From NCBI RefSeq assembly GCF_900585905.1, contig NZ_UTVH01000034.1, forward strand, positions 124,001-188,000: a stretch of DNA of 64,000 nucleotides, in the 5' to 3' direction. Within the stretch, counting starts at the first letter, position 1; each line of letters begins with the position of its first letter. This document shows positions 1 to 8,317 of this stretch, in pieces. The notes below the pieces were generated by a model, which did no database searches, was not told the origin of the DNA, and worked only from the letters and a program-made list of their open reading frames with translations. The position numbers and the translations under genes were made by a program. This stretch comes from Pseudomonas viridiflava (GTDB taxonomy: Bacteria; Pseudomonadota; Gammaproteobacteria; Pseudomonadales; Pseudomonadaceae).

Positions 1-457
1 GCACGCACACCACCAGCTCGAACGTGGCGGCCAGTTTCACCCCGAGAATATTCAGGGTCATGAATACAATATAGGCGCCCACCGCAGCGTGTTTCGGGTC
101 CAGCCCCGGAAACTGCACATTCAGATACGCGCCAATGGCCAGGGCGATGGCCGGTGGAGCGAAGACAAATTCAATCAGCGTCGCCAGGCCTGCGATCAAT
201 CCACCTTTCTCGCCGAAGGCCCGACGGCTGTAGGCAAAGGGCCCGCCAGCGTGGGGAATGGCGGTGGTCAGCTCAGTGAAGCTGAAAATGAAACAGGTGT
301 ACATGGCCGCCACCATCAGCGATGTCACCAGAAAGCCCAACGTACCGGCGACACCCCAGCCGTAACTCCAGCCGAAATATTCTCCGGAAATCACCAGCCC
401 GACCGCAATCCCCCATAGGTGCAGCGTGCCCAGCGTCGGCTTGAGTTGAGTGTTCAT
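1..457 (-). CDS. eat: Ethanolamine permease, N-terminal part (runs off window)
   Basis: Reading leftward from ATG 457 gives 152 codons open to the window edge, beginning [20 protein letters not shown] and continuing with [11 protein letters not shown] and several hydrophobic helices (about residues 15-35, 42-65, 95-120 and 128-152). This is the N-terminal pattern of APC-superfamily amino acid/amine permeases, and [11 protein letters not shown] is characteristic of the ethanolamine permease subgroup, which imports ethanolamine across the inner membrane for use as carbon or nitrogen source. An AGGGAG Shine-Dalgarno sequence supports the start. An alternative ATG at 461 is in another frame and encodes a low-complexity shadow. 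The substrate is inferred from the motif; the C-terminal two thirds and any neighbouring eut genes are outside the window. Confidence 0.72.
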   Translation of the reverse strand, partial: MNTQLKPTLGTLHLWGIAVGLVISGEYFGWSYGWGVAGTLGFLVTSLMVAAMYTCFIFSFTELTTAIPHAGGPFAYSRRAFGEKGGLIAGLATLIEFVFAPPAIALAIGAYLNVQFPGLDPKHAAVGAYIVFMTLNILGVKLAATFELVVCV

Positions 458-674
458 GCATGTCTCCCTGAGGTCGGTATCATTGAAATATCCTGTTGCA
501 GACGCCATGCCAGCCAGCGAACCACCGTCGTATTGGTCCAAAAACAGGTCGTTTGCAGAATGCCTATGGTGCGTCGACGCCACCTCGGGCCTGCTTTGGT
601 GCAGGCTGCTGGTAGCCGTGTCCGCTTCAGGGCGTCAAATGGGGCGAGAGAATCGATTCAGTCGGGCGGTTCGC

Positions 675-704
675 TTACCGCCAGCGGGTCGCTTGGGCTA
701 CAAT
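675..704 (+). promoter_or_regulatory. Candidate sigma-70 promoter of pyrF
   Basis: TTACCG (675-680) and TACAAT (699-704) are separated by 18 bp, which predicts transcription from about 711, shortly before the pyrF ATG at 738. The -10 is good and the -35 is weak. Confidence 0.4.
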
Positions 705-737
705 GCGCGCCGATTTCGACCTACCAGAGAACCCGCC

Positions 738-1442
738 ATGTCCGTCTGCCAGACTCCTGTCATCGTCGCCCTGGATTTCCCGACCCGTGACGCCGCTTTG
801 CAACTGGCTGACCAGCTGGACCCGAAGCTGTGCCGGGTCAAGGTCGGCAAGGAGCTGTTCACCAGTTGCGCTGCGGATATCGTTGAAACCCTGCGGGAAA
901 AGGGCTTCGAGGTGTTTCTGGATCTCAAGTTTCACGACATCCCCAACACCACCGCCATGGCAGTCAAGGCGGCTGCCGAGATGGGCGTGTGGATGGTCAA
1001 CGTGCATTGCTCGGGCGGCCTGCGCATGATGGCGGCCTGTCGTGAAGTGCTGGATCAGCGCAGCGGCCCGCAGCCCCTGTTGATTGGTGTGACCGTGTTG
1101 ACCAGCATGGAGCGCGAAGATCTCGCAGGCATTGGTCTGGACGTCGACCCGCAGGTCCAGGTGCTGCGTCTGGCCGCACTGGCTGAAAACGCCGGCATGG
1201 ACGGCCTGGTCTGCTCGGCGCTGGAAGCCCAGGCATTGAAGGCTGCGCATCCGTCGCTGCAACTTGTAACCCCCGGTATCCGCCCAAGCGGCAGCGCCCA
1301 GGATGACCAGCGCCGCATCCTGACCCCGCGCCAGGCACTGGATGCAGGTTCGGACTACCTTGTCATCGGCCGCCCGATCAGCCAGGCCAGCGACCCGGCC
1401 AGGGCGTTGGCAGCGGTGATTGCGGAGCTGGGGCAGGGCTGA
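738..1442 (+). CDS. pyrF: Orotidine 5'-phosphate decarboxylase
   Basis: A 234-aa protein from ATG 738 ([20 protein letters not shown]) catalyses the last step of UMP synthesis, decarboxylation of OMP, in the cytoplasm. The family signature is plain: VALDFP at the first beta strand, KVGKELF, the catalytic [12 protein letters not shown] motif (Asp-Lys-x-x-Asp) and the C-terminal phosphate loop TPGIRP followed by [11 protein letters not shown]. The length matches bacterial PyrF (about 230 aa). The reading frame stays open upstream to 450, but that extension has no family similarity and covers the probable promoter, so ATG 738 is chosen. The gene is probably monocistronic: it is followed by a REP block, and its upstream neighbour is divergent. 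Confidence 0.96.
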   Translation: MSVCQTPVIVALDFPTRDAALQLADQLDPKLCRVKVGKELFTSCAADIVETLREKGFEVFLDLKFHDIPNTTAMAVKAAAEMGVWMVNVHCSGGLRMMAACREVLDQRSGPQPLLIGVTVLTSMEREDLAGIGLDVDPQVQVLRLAALAENAGMDGLVCSALEAQALKAAHPSLQLVTPGIRPSGSAQDDQRRILTPRQALDAGSDYLVIGRPISQASDPARALAAVIAELGQG

Positions 1443-1469
1443 AGCGGGCATTTCGTTTGATGTCGCGCG

Positions 1470-1760
1470 CGCTGTAGGAGCGCGCTTGCCCGCGATGGCG
1501 GTGTGTAAGGTGAATTGCTATCGCGGCCTCGCGCTGCTCGTGCGCTCCTACAACGCCCTGCTGCCCGCGATGGCGCTGTCTCGCAGCGGACATGCACGTG
1601 TAGAAGCCATCGCGCGCGCTGGCGGTGTGTCAGGTGAATCGCTATCGCGGCCGCGCGCTGCTCGTGCGCTCCTACAAAGCCCTGCTGCCCGCAATGGCGC
1701 TGTCTCGCAGCGGACATGCACGTGTAGGAGCCAACTTGTTGGCGAAGCGGTATGGCTGAT
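1470..1760. repeat. REP cluster with an internal tandem duplication
   Basis: The gap between pyrF and the GNAT gene is filled with REP-type sequence. A segment of about 120 bp containing GTGTGTCAGGTGAATCGCTA, the inverted GTGCGCTCCTACAA arm and GCTGTCTCGCAGCGGACATG occurs twice in tandem (about 1490-1612 and 1617-1737) with few differences. Each unit has outward-facing GTAGGAGC / GCTCCTAC arms that can form hairpins in either transcript. This is a BIME-like array; the short reading frames across it are repeat-driven. Confidence 0.75.
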
Positions 1761-1829
1761 ACCGCCTCGCTCGCCTATTCGCAAAGGCGCTGTGTCAGGC
1801 ATGCCACCTTTGGCAGCCTTCAAGCAGGT

Positions 1830-2315
1830 CTAAAGCTGCAGCGCCAACCGGCGTTCGTAGCCGATGCGGCCTTTATACGCCTCGCCGGTATCCACCCAGC
1901 CCTGGCTGACATACACCTGCAGCGCTGCCAGGTTGTCGGCGTCCACCGACAGCATCATTTGCCCAAGATCCGGCCACAGCCTGCGGGCAGCGTCCGGCAA
2001 CTGCTGCAGCATGGCCTTGCCCAGCCCTTTGCCCTGCACGCGATGATCAATCTGCAAGGCATGCAGCGTCGCCGAATCCGGCGCCGCCCAGTCGGGCAGA
2101 AACTCGCCCCGCTTGAGCAGGCAGAAGCCCACAGGCTCATCGTCAGCCAGTAATGCAAAGCCTGCAAGGTCAGGGCTGGGCCTGACCAGCAAGGTATTGA
2201 GCGCGCAATAAATATCCCCGGAGAAGGGCAGCTGTTCCGGCAATACCTGCAAGCCGTCCAGTAGCGCGCGCTGTGTTTCGGTCAAGGTCTGGTAATTCAC
2301 GACTCGGTTTTTCAT
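1830..2315 (-). CDS. GNAT family N-acetyltransferase
   Basis: A 161-aa protein from ATG 2315 (MKNRVVNYQTLTETQRALLD). It has the GNAT fold landmarks: motif D strand region FALLADDEPVGFCLLKRGE, strand 4 with LHALQIDHRVQGKGLGKAML (the acetyl-CoA pyrophosphate loop, Q/RxxGxG/A) and a late MMLSVDADNLAALQVYVSQGW segment with the conserved N-x-x-A-x-x-x-Y-x-x-x-G-W ending. It should transfer an acetyl group from acetyl-CoA to an unknown amine; nothing in the context narrows the acceptor. A TTG six codons further upstream is also in frame, but ATG is preferred. It is convergent with pyrF and separated from it by the REP block. Confidence 0.85.
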   Translation of the reverse strand: MKNRVVNYQTLTETQRALLDGLQVLPEQLPFSGDIYCALNTLLVRPSPDLAGFALLADDEPVGFCLLKRGEFLPDWAAPDSATLHALQIDHRVQGKGLGKAMLQQLPDAARRLWPDLGQMMLSVDADNLAALQVYVSQGWVDTGEAYKGRIGYERRLALQL

Positions 2316-2486
2316 TCGCACCGTCTGACACAAAAAGTAGGCGGCGCGCAGTATGCCTCAGTGGGCGCTGGCTGTGCGCCGGTCGATTCCCACCGGCTGG
2401 CCAGCGCCAGCCAGCGTTCGGCACGCCGCTCTGGTTCGGCGACACAAGTACTTGAGCGCTATCGCATTTTTATCCGCGCTAACGGG

Positions 2487-2514
2487 TTGTAACTTCGCGT
2501 CAGACCGGTACAAT
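2487..2514 (+). promoter_or_regulatory. Promoter of ffs (4.5S RNA)
   Basis: TTGTAA (2487-2492) and TACAAT (2509-2514) with 16 bp spacing and a GC-rich discriminator (GGCGCGG), as is common for stable-RNA genes. Predicted start near 2521, which leaves a leader of about 24 nt before the mature RNA, as expected if RNase P trims the 5' end. Confidence 0.65.
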
Positions 2515-2544
2515 GGCGCGGCTTGCCGAGAGGTGAGCAGCGTT

Positions 2545-2659
2545 ATGGCGACCCCATCGGTCCCTTCGCATCGATTAACCGTTAACCTGGTCAGATCCGG
2601 AAGGAAGCAGCCACAGCGGTGACATTGAGTGCCGAGGTGTGGCTGGTGGGGGCGCCACC
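2545..2659 (+). ncRNA. ffs: 4.5S signal recognition particle RNA
   Basis: The conserved SRP RNA apical domain is present: GGTCAGATCCGGAAGGAAGC followed by AGCCACAGCGG, giving the symmetric and asymmetric internal loops that bind Ffh. The ends pair: TGGCG (2546-2550) with CGCCA (2653-2657), continued by ACCCC with GGGG, so the molecule folds into the single long hairpin of bacterial SRP RNA, about 113 nt. It works with Ffh/FtsY in co-translational targeting of inner-membrane proteins. The exact 5' and 3' ends are inferred from pairing and could be off by a few bases. Confidence 0.93.
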
Positions 2660-2783
2660 TTATCTCTACTCGCTGTCAGGCGAGTGTCTGCGACACCTCA
2701 AAAAACCAATCGATGACTCCATGATCCGCTCAGGCGATTTTGCGCCTGCGCGCCCAGCATTTGCCGTCCATGGCGCATGCCGC

Positions 2784-5342
2784 TCAGTGGCTGGCACACA
2801 CCAGATTCGCCAGCCGTGCGGCGATGTCTTCGCGGCGGAAAGGCTTGGCGAGGATTTCGAAATCTGCAGCCTGGGCCGGGCTGATGTTGGCGTAGCCGGT
2901 GATGATCAGGATAGGCAGATCGTTGCCCCGTTGGCGCAGCTGTTGTGACAGCTGCACGCCGGTCTTGTCGGCCATGACGTAATCGGTCACCAGGATATCG
3001 GGCCTCAGGCCGTCATCGAACATCTGCAGGGCGGCGGCGGCGGAAGCGGCTTGCGTCACGCTGTAGCCCAGGTCGCGCAGCACCAGGGCGGTCGTGTTGC
3101 GTACCAGATCGTCGTCGTCGACCAGCAACACGTGGGAGGAGCCCGACATGGCGGGGATCTCGCCCGGTTTCGGTCCGGGCAGCAACACCGGGCCTGTGGC
3201 GACCGGCAGCCAGACGGTGACCTCGGTGCCCGCGTCGGGTTTGGAACGAATATCGAAGCCGCCACCTGATTGCAGCGCCAGGCCTTGCACCATCGACAGG
3301 CCCAGACCAGTGCCCTTGCCCACACCTTTGGTGGAATAGAAAGGGTCGACGCAATGTTTCAGCGTCTCATGATCCATCCCGCAGCCATTGTCGCGCACCA
3401 CTAATCGTACATATCCCCCCGCGCCGAGGCCCGCAGCGCTCGGCGCGGTGACCTGCTCGGCATGGGCGGTGATGGTCACGCGGCCGTCTTCACTGATGGC
3501 ATCACGGGCGTTGACGGCCAGGTTGAGTATGGCCAGTTCAAGCTGGTGCGGGTCGACGAACACGGCAGGCAGGCTGTCGGGGATATTGATATCCACCGAA
3601 ATCATCGGGCCCAGGGAGCGGGCGATAAGGTCGGTCAGCTCGCAGACCAGATGTTCCAGGCCGATGGCCTCCGGTTGCAGCGTCTGCCGCCTGGCGAAGG
3701 TCAGCAAGCGGCCCACCAAGGTGCGTGCGCGATCGGCTGCCAGCAGCGCGCCATCGATCAGGCGGGTCGAGCGCTCCTCATCGACGCGGCGGCGGACCAG
3801 CTCCAGCGAGGCGATGATGGGCGTCAGCAGGTTGTTGAAGTCATGGGCAACGCCGCCGCTCAATTGGCCGACCATTTCCATCTTGCGTGACTCGTGCAAC
3901 TGCGCCAACGCCTTTTCACGCTGCGCGAGCATGGTCACCACGCGCTGTTCAAGGCTTTCGTTGAGGTCGCGCAAACGCGATTCGGCGCGTATGCGTTCTG
4001 TGATATCGACGCAGACGCAAAGCACTTTCGCCGACTGGCCATGTTCATCCAGCAGCGGCGTGACATGGTGCTCGACCCATACCGAGGAGCCGTCAGGGCG
4101 TTGATAGCGCAGGGTGGTTTCAAACGGGATGCCGCTTTCAATGCCCATATCGCTGCCGGGCGGGCCCATCCGACGACCATTGAGTACTGCGATGTCGGGC
4201 AGATGCAGCCCCAGCAACTCGTCCCGCGTGCGGCCGACGATGTCGCAGTAGCGATCGTTCAAGGTCTCGAAGTGCCAATGCTCATCACACACTGCAATAC
4301 CGGCGCTGGCCTGTTCAAACATGGCCGACAGCTGTGCGGAACTGGAGCGCAGGGCCAGCTCGGCGCGCGCGTGGCTGATCCACAGCCAGGCCTGCTTGGC
4401 AGCTTCCTGCACCAGATACAGCTCGTTGTCGCCAAACGCCTTGGTGGTGGAGGGCTCTACAGTGAGTATCGCTTCCAGCTTGCCGTGAGAAATGACCGGG
4501 ATGTGGAAAACGCAGATCGGCTCGTCGACAAGGTGATGAGTGATAGGCGTGGAGGGCGCAAAGGTCGAATGACAGGCTGACCCGTAAAAGACTGGCGTGC
4601 CCGCACGCAAGTCCGACCAGAGGACTTCCTGCACGTCTACCTGGGTGAAGCTGCCAGCTTCGGCGCGCGCTTTCAGGCTGGCGCCATCGTCATCGATCTG
4701 GATGAACGAGATGTGCAGCGTCTGCAATTCCGCCCTGAGCCCATTGAGTACATGACTTTCGATCAGGCCGGGGTCGGAAATCGAGGGCAGGGTCTGTCCC
4801 AACTCCACAAGAAACACCTGACGGCGCTCAAACTGCACGCGCTCGGTGGTCTCGGAGACGATACACATGACACCGCCGATCGAGCCGTCGGCTTCACGCA
4901 CGGCGGAGTAGGAGATGTCGAAATACACCGTTTCGCCCAGGCCGCTACGCTCGATGTAGAACGGGCGGTCCTTGGCCGAATAGGTCTGGCCGGTTTCACG
5001 CACGCCGCTCAACAGCGGTTCCAGGTCATCCCACAACTCGCCCCAATGCTCAACGGCCGGGCGGCCGAGCGCATGCGGATGCTTGTCGCCGATGGTGGGC
5101 GCATAGGCATCGTTGTACAGGGCGACATACTGCGGGCCCCAGAACACCACGACCTGCACCTGGGCGGGCAGGACGGTGGTCATCAGGTTTTTCAGGCATG
5201 TGGGCCAGCCTGTAGGGCAGCCCAGGGGCGAGTCCTGCAGAGCAGTGGTTTGCAGTAGCGAGCCGATGCGTCCACAGCCGTTGAGAAAGCTCAGTCGGCT
5301 AGCTTCGGCACCGGCTGCTTCATTGCTGTCAGGTTGTTCCAT
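2784..5342 (-). CDS. Hybrid sensor histidine kinase with C-terminal receiver (PAS-GAF-PAS-HisKA-HATPase-REC)
   Basis: From ATG 5342 (MEQPDSNEAAGAEA) the protein has 852 aa and no membrane segment. An N-terminal PAS-like domain (about 50-175; WGPQYVALYNDAYAPTIG) is followed by a GAF-like region (about 180-325), a second PAS (about 335-450, ending VCVDITERIRAE), a HisKA domain with SGGVAHDFNNLLTP (phospho-acceptor His about 500), a HATPase domain with NLAVNARDA, DNGCGM and GKGTGLGLSM, and a receiver domain with VLLVDDDD and the acceptor Asp in ILVTDYVM (about 787). It is probably a cytoplasmic phosphorelay kinase. A GTG at 5381 would add 13 residues; neither start has a strong Shine-Dalgarno sequence. 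No cognate output regulator is adjacent, so the pathway is unknown. Confidence 0.9.
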   Translation of the reverse strand: MEQPDSNEAAGAEASRLSFLNGCGRIGSLLQTTALQDSPLGCPTGWPTCLKNLMTTVLPAQVQVVVFWGPQYVALYNDAYAPTIGDKHPHALGRPAVEHWGELWDDLEPLLSGVRETGQTYSAKDRPFYIERSGLGETVYFDISYSAVREADGSIGGVMCIVSETTERVQFERRQVFLVELGQTLPSISDPGLIESHVLNGLRAELQTLHISFIQIDDDGASLKARAEAGSFTQVDVQEVLWSDLRAGTPVFYGSACHSTFAPSTPITHHLVDEPICVFHIPVISHGKLEAILTVEPSTTKAFGDNELYLVQEAAKQAWLWISHARAELALRSSSAQLSAMFEQASAGIAVCDEHWHFETLNDRYCDIVGRTRDELLGLHLPDIAVLNGRRMGPPGSDMGIESGIPFETTLRYQRPDGSSVWVEHHVTPLLDEHGQSAKVLCVCVDITERIRAESRLRDLNESLEQRVVTMLAQREKALAQLHESRKMEMVGQLSGGVAHDFNNLLTPIIASLELVRRRVDEERSTRLIDGALLAADRARTLVGRLLTFARRQTLQPEAIGLEHLVCELTDLIARSLGPMISVDINIPDSLPAVFVDPHQLELAILNLAVNARDAISEDGRVTITAHAEQVTAPSAAGLGAGGYVRLVVRDNGCGMDHETLKHCVDPFYSTKGVGKGTGLGLSMVQGLALQSGGGFDIRSKPDAGTEVTVWLPVATGPVLLPGPKPGEIPAMSGSSHVLLVDDDDLVRNTTALVLRDLGYSVTQAASAAAALQMFDDGLRPDILVTDYVMADKTGVQLSQQLRQRGNDLPILIITGYANISPAQAADFEILAKPFRREDIAARLANLVCASH

Positions 5343-5495
5343 CGACTTGAGCGCTCTAATGAAGTAAGTCGGAGCTTGCACTTAGAGGCGCAATATGCGG
5401 ATGCGTTCACTTCCTGCGCCAATTAAACGGCATCGCCAGCGCGCATGCCCATTACAGGCACCGCGACGACTCATTTATGACTGGCGATTGACGCT

Positions 5496-5546
5496 TAGGC
5501 TCTGTACGAAAAGGGCTGCGCTCGCCTGCTTTTCGTACAGAACCTA
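5496..5546. repeat. 18-bp inverted repeat with 15-nt loop
   Basis: TAGGCTCTGTACGAAAAG (5496-5513) is mirrored by an arm at 5529-5546, with one mismatch in 18 bp. It lies 15 bp beyond the stop of the EthD-like gene, so it may end the leftward operon. There is no clean T-tract, and the terminal-repeat look leaves open that it is a remnant of a small mobile element. Confidence 0.6.
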
Positions 5547-5560
5547 GTGGATGAATCCAT

Positions 5561-6436
5561 TCAGCTTTCGAGTGTGCCCGTCAGCAGCAGATGCTCGACG
5601 TCGGCCTGACGCTGGTTCAGCGCGCCCAGGTAATCAATCAGTTCTGCTGCGCGGCTGCCGCGCAAACCGGCAGTGGTGATCTGGCCATCGCGCACGTAGG
5701 TATAGAGCCCGGAAACGGCAAAGGCCTTGAGCTGGGCGACATGTTGCGCCTGACCTGCCAGCGTGGCCTTGAAGACGGCGCTTTCAAAGAAGCGGCGGCG
5801 TGCCAGTGGGGTGGCGAAAGCGATTTCCATGATCACCAGCTCCGCGCGCGCGGCATCGGCGAAATGCGCGACATTCGGCGCTGGCGGGTGCTGGTCGTCG
5901 TTGACGAATGGGGAGCACAGGTGCAAACGCAACTTGAGCACTTCGTCAGCGCCCGCCAGTGCCGGGCCCATCTCCTGGCTCAGATATGCCTGCAACTGGG
6001 GCAGGCTGCTGCGCGGGCTGAAGTGCACGTGGATACGGTCGAGGGTATCAAGGCCATTGAAGGTCTCGTCATCCAGCGTGTTGACCAGCGTTTGGGAGCC
6101 CCTGGGCAGGTCGTAGGCCAGGGTTTCCTCGAACATGTTCTGCTCGTCGGAAAACAGGATCGGGCTGGCGGCCTGGAAAGTCTTTTGGTCAGGTGCGGAT
6201 GCAAAGCCGATTTCGACCCCCCCATCCAGTTCGTAATCGGCGATCTCCTTGACGCCTTCGGCCAGCGGCCAGAGGTGGGCATCCTGATTGCGCGAAAAAT
6301 GGTGCTGGATGTACAGGCCCAGCCCCGGCAGGCGTGAGCACAGCGGGCCATGAACGTCGCGCCAGTAAGTGGCAAAAATATCGTGAGGCACGCGCTCGCG
6401 GCGCTTGACCGTGGTGTAGCTGTTGATTTCGATCAT
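5561..6436 (-). CDS. EthD-domain protein
   Basis: A 291-aa protein from ATG 6436, chosen because AGGAGA lies 8 nt upstream; the frame is open 17 codons further. The start MIEINSYTTVKRRERVPHDIF leading into YWRDVHGPL with a following IQHHFSRNQD matches EthD-type ferredoxin-like alpha+beta barrels, and a second, weaker copy seems to follow (HVHFSPRSSLPQLQAYLSQE, then LVIMEIAF). EthD domains are small cofactor-free proteins seen in degradative and biosynthetic operons, and their reaction is often unknown. It is the last gene of the probable five-gene operon headed by the alkene reductase, so a role in processing the same substrate is inferred. No catalytic residue can be named. Confidence 0.7.
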   Translation of the reverse strand: MIEINSYTTVKRRERVPHDIFATYWRDVHGPLCSRLPGLGLYIQHHFSRNQDAHLWPLAEGVKEIADYELDGGVEIGFASAPDQKTFQAASPILFSDEQNMFEETLAYDLPRGSQTLVNTLDDETFNGLDTLDRIHVHFSPRSSLPQLQAYLSQEMGPALAGADEVLKLRLHLCSPFVNDDQHPPAPNVAHFADAARAELVIMEIAFATPLARRRFFESAVFKATLAGQAQHVAQLKAFAVSGLYTYVRDGQITTAGLRGSRAAELIDYLGALNQRQADVEHLLLTGTLES

Positions 6437-6555
6437 GGACAGTGTCTCCTGAATGAGAAATTTATCGACACTGTTGTGAGTGAGCATTTGCGCAGTCGTT
6501 CAAGACTTTATTGGCGGCGTCTGGCCGATATGCCCTGTTCCCGTGGCTGAGCGGA

Positions 6556-6993
6556 TCAAGCACGCAGATAGTGCGCCAGGCTGTCATGGCCACTGACAAT
6601 CAGCTCATGAATGGACGCCTGCAGCGTCTCGCTCAGGGCGGGATCGCGCACATCAAAATGCGCCTGCCAGTGCACATGGCACGCCGGCTGACCCTTCATG
6701 GCACTCACCTGAATGCTCGCGCGGTAGTTGTCGACGGGCAGTGGCGACTGTTCAAAGCAGTAGGACAGGCTCATGTTGCCGTCGTCCAGGGCCAGCAATC
6801 GTTCGCGCAGCAGTGCGTTGTCGGCCAGCTGCAGACGCCGGATGACGCCAGTCGCGGATTCCGTCTGGTTGCCTTCGAGGCAGCTTTCAGTGATCGCGGG
6901 ATGCCATTGCGCGATAGCGCCAAACTGGCGCAGCACATGCCAGGTTTCTGCTGCTGCGGTGTCGATAATGGCGCTGTAGATAACAGACGGCAT
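6556..6993 (-). CDS. SRPBCC (START/polyketide cyclase-like) family protein
   Basis: A 145-aa protein from ATG 6993 (MPSVIYSAIIDTAAAETWHV). The opening pattern of a beta strand, D-x-x-x-x-x-x-W-x-x-x-x-x-F-x-x-x-x-x-W-H-P (WHVLRQFGAIAQWHP) and the following strand with GVIRRLQLADN..LRERLLALDD are typical of the SRPBCC helix-grip fold. It should form a deep hydrophobic pocket for a small hydrophobic ligand; some members are cyclases or dehydratases, others only bind. No signal peptide. It lies 68 bp after the NTF2-like gene and 119 bp before the EthD gene, all on the same strand. Confidence 0.82.
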   Translation of the reverse strand: MPSVIYSAIIDTAAAETWHVLRQFGAIAQWHPAITESCLEGNQTESATGVIRRLQLADNALLRERLLALDDGNMSLSYCFEQSPLPVDNYRASIQVSAMKGQPACHVHWQAHFDVRDPALSETLQASIHELIVSGHDSLAHYLRA

Positions 6994-7061
6994 GGGTTGT
7001 TCGCTCTCATGTCAGAAAGGAAAGGAAAGGGCTGATGGTCAGTCCCATCAGCCTGGCAGGC

Positions 7062-7448
7062 TCAGCCTTCGAACTGGTGGTAAACCTTGGCGATGACTTT
7101 CCAGCTGCCGTCGATTTTCAGCAGGGTCAGGTAATCGTTGTAGTCGGCGCCGATGGCGTCTTTTTCCATGTCGACACGTACCACTGCAGTGGTTGGCGTC
7201 ATGGCCAGCACGTCGAGGCGAGTGGCAATGTCCGGTGCGGCGCCGTTGTTTTCGACGAAGCTGTACAGATTGCTGATGGGGCCACCGAGCAGCGTGCCGC
7301 TGGTGAAGCCGTACATGACGGCGTCGGCGTGGAAGGCGTCGGCGATGGTTTTGCTGTTGCCTGTGCGCAGGCCCTCAACGTACTGACCGGCGGTGGCGAT
7401 CACGGCGTTGTAGTCCTGGGTGGGTACAGCCTTGATGTTCTTGCTCAT
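7062..7448 (-). CDS. NTF2-like / SnoaL-like fold protein
   Basis: A 128-aa protein from ATG 7448, preceded by GGAGAAA; an upstream in-frame extension is discarded. It reads MSKNIKAVPTQDYNAVIATA, then GQYVEGLRTGNSKTIADAFHADAVMYG, VENNGAAPDIATRLDVLAMTP, AVVRVDMEKD and ends YLTLLKIDGSWKVIAKVYHQ. This is the cone-shaped NTF2-like alpha+beta fold of the nuclear transport factor 2 / lumazine-binding-like proteins. Members include isomerases and cyclases as well as binding proteins. Its position between the SDR (50 bp upstream) and SRPBCC genes suggests it acts on the same small molecule. Function not known. Confidence 0.82.
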   Translation of the reverse strand: MSKNIKAVPTQDYNAVIATAGQYVEGLRTGNSKTIADAFHADAVMYGFTSGTLLGGPISNLYSFVENNGAAPDIATRLDVLAMTPTTAVVRVDMEKDAIGADYNDYLTLLKIDGSWKVIAKVYHQFEG

Positions 7449-7498
7449 GGGTGTTTCTCCTGTTTTGGGCTGGGTTGCAAACTGCCGGATGGGAGGGT

Positions 7499-8233
7499 TT
7501 ACCAATCCTGGCGGGTGGGGGAAATGATCAGGTCGTTCACCGTCACGTTTGTCGGCTGGTTCAACGCATACACCACGGCGCGGCTGATGACCTGAGGGTC
7601 GATGGCAATTTCATTCAGGCGCTGGGCCGTCTTGCGGCCCTCAGGGTCGCTGACTTTGTCGGCCCAGCCGGTGTTGATCACGCCGGGGCTCACGGTGTTG
7701 ACGCGGATGCCGTGGTGAACGCCGAGTTCTTTGCGCATTGACTCGGTCATCGCCTGGACGAAAAATTTGGTCGCGCTGTAGACCCCGGCACCTAGGCCGA
7801 CCTGGTGCCCGGCGACAGAGTCCATGTTGAGAATCTGGCCGCTCTTCTGCCCGATCATCAGTGGCAGCACTGCGGCAATGGTGTTGAGGTAGCCCTTGAT
7901 GTTGACGTCGATCATCTTGTTCCAGTCCTGGACGGCGACGTCGACCCAGTTGGAGAACAGCATCAGGCCTGCGTTGTTGATCAGGATGTCCACTGCGCCG
8001 TACTGCGCCTGGGCGAAACGGGCCAGCGCATGCGTCGCTTGCGGGTCAGTGACGCAACTGACCACTTCATGACCTGCGGCGCGCAGTTCGCTGACCAGAC
8101 GGTCGAGGCCGTCCTGGTCGAGTGCTGCGGCCACTACGCGTACTCCCTGGGCGGCGAGGTCGCGGACGGTGGCAGCGCCGATACCCGAGGAGGCCCCGGT
8201 GACGATGGCGGTTTTATGCTGCAGATAATTCAT
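7499..8233 (-). CDS. Short-chain dehydrogenase/reductase (SDR)
   Basis: A 244-aa classical SDR from ATG 8233. The cofactor motif TGASSGIG is at residues 13-20, NNAG at about 87-90, the catalytic Ser in MDSVAG and the YSATK Tyr/Lys pair at about 152-156, followed by the SPGVINTGW loop. These show an NAD(P)-dependent oxidoreductase of the DUF-independent 'YdfG-like' size class. Substrate unknown. It is 84 bp downstream of the alkene reductase and 50 bp upstream of the NTF2-like gene, so it is probably transcribed with them. One can infer successive reduction of an activated alkene and a carbonyl. Confidence 0.9.
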   Translation of the reverse strand: MNYLQHKTAIVTGASSGIGAATVRDLAAQGVRVVAAALDQDGLDRLVSELRAAGHEVVSCVTDPQATHALARFAQAQYGAVDILINNAGLMLFSNWVDVAVQDWNKMIDVNIKGYLNTIAAVLPLMIGQKSGQILNMDSVAGHQVGLGAGVYSATKFFVQAMTESMRKELGVHHGIRVNTVSPGVINTGWADKVSDPEGRKTAQRLNEIAIDPQVISRAVVYALNQPTNVTVNDLIISPTRQDW

Positions 8234-8317
8234 GCTTGAACCTGTGTGTGGGCCGCACCGTTGGCGGCGTTCGATGGCGGGTTGTTGTGTCGCGACGCTG
8301 ATCGGTTGCGATGCTGG

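Noticed and set aside
450-737. N-terminal extension of pyrF by 96 codons
   Set aside because: No similarity to any PyrF domain, and it spans the promoter; ATG 738 gives the normal enzyme length.
2340-2480. A possible tRNA next to ffs, as in some other genomes
   Set aside because: No cloverleaf, anticodon arm or CCA end could be found on either strand.
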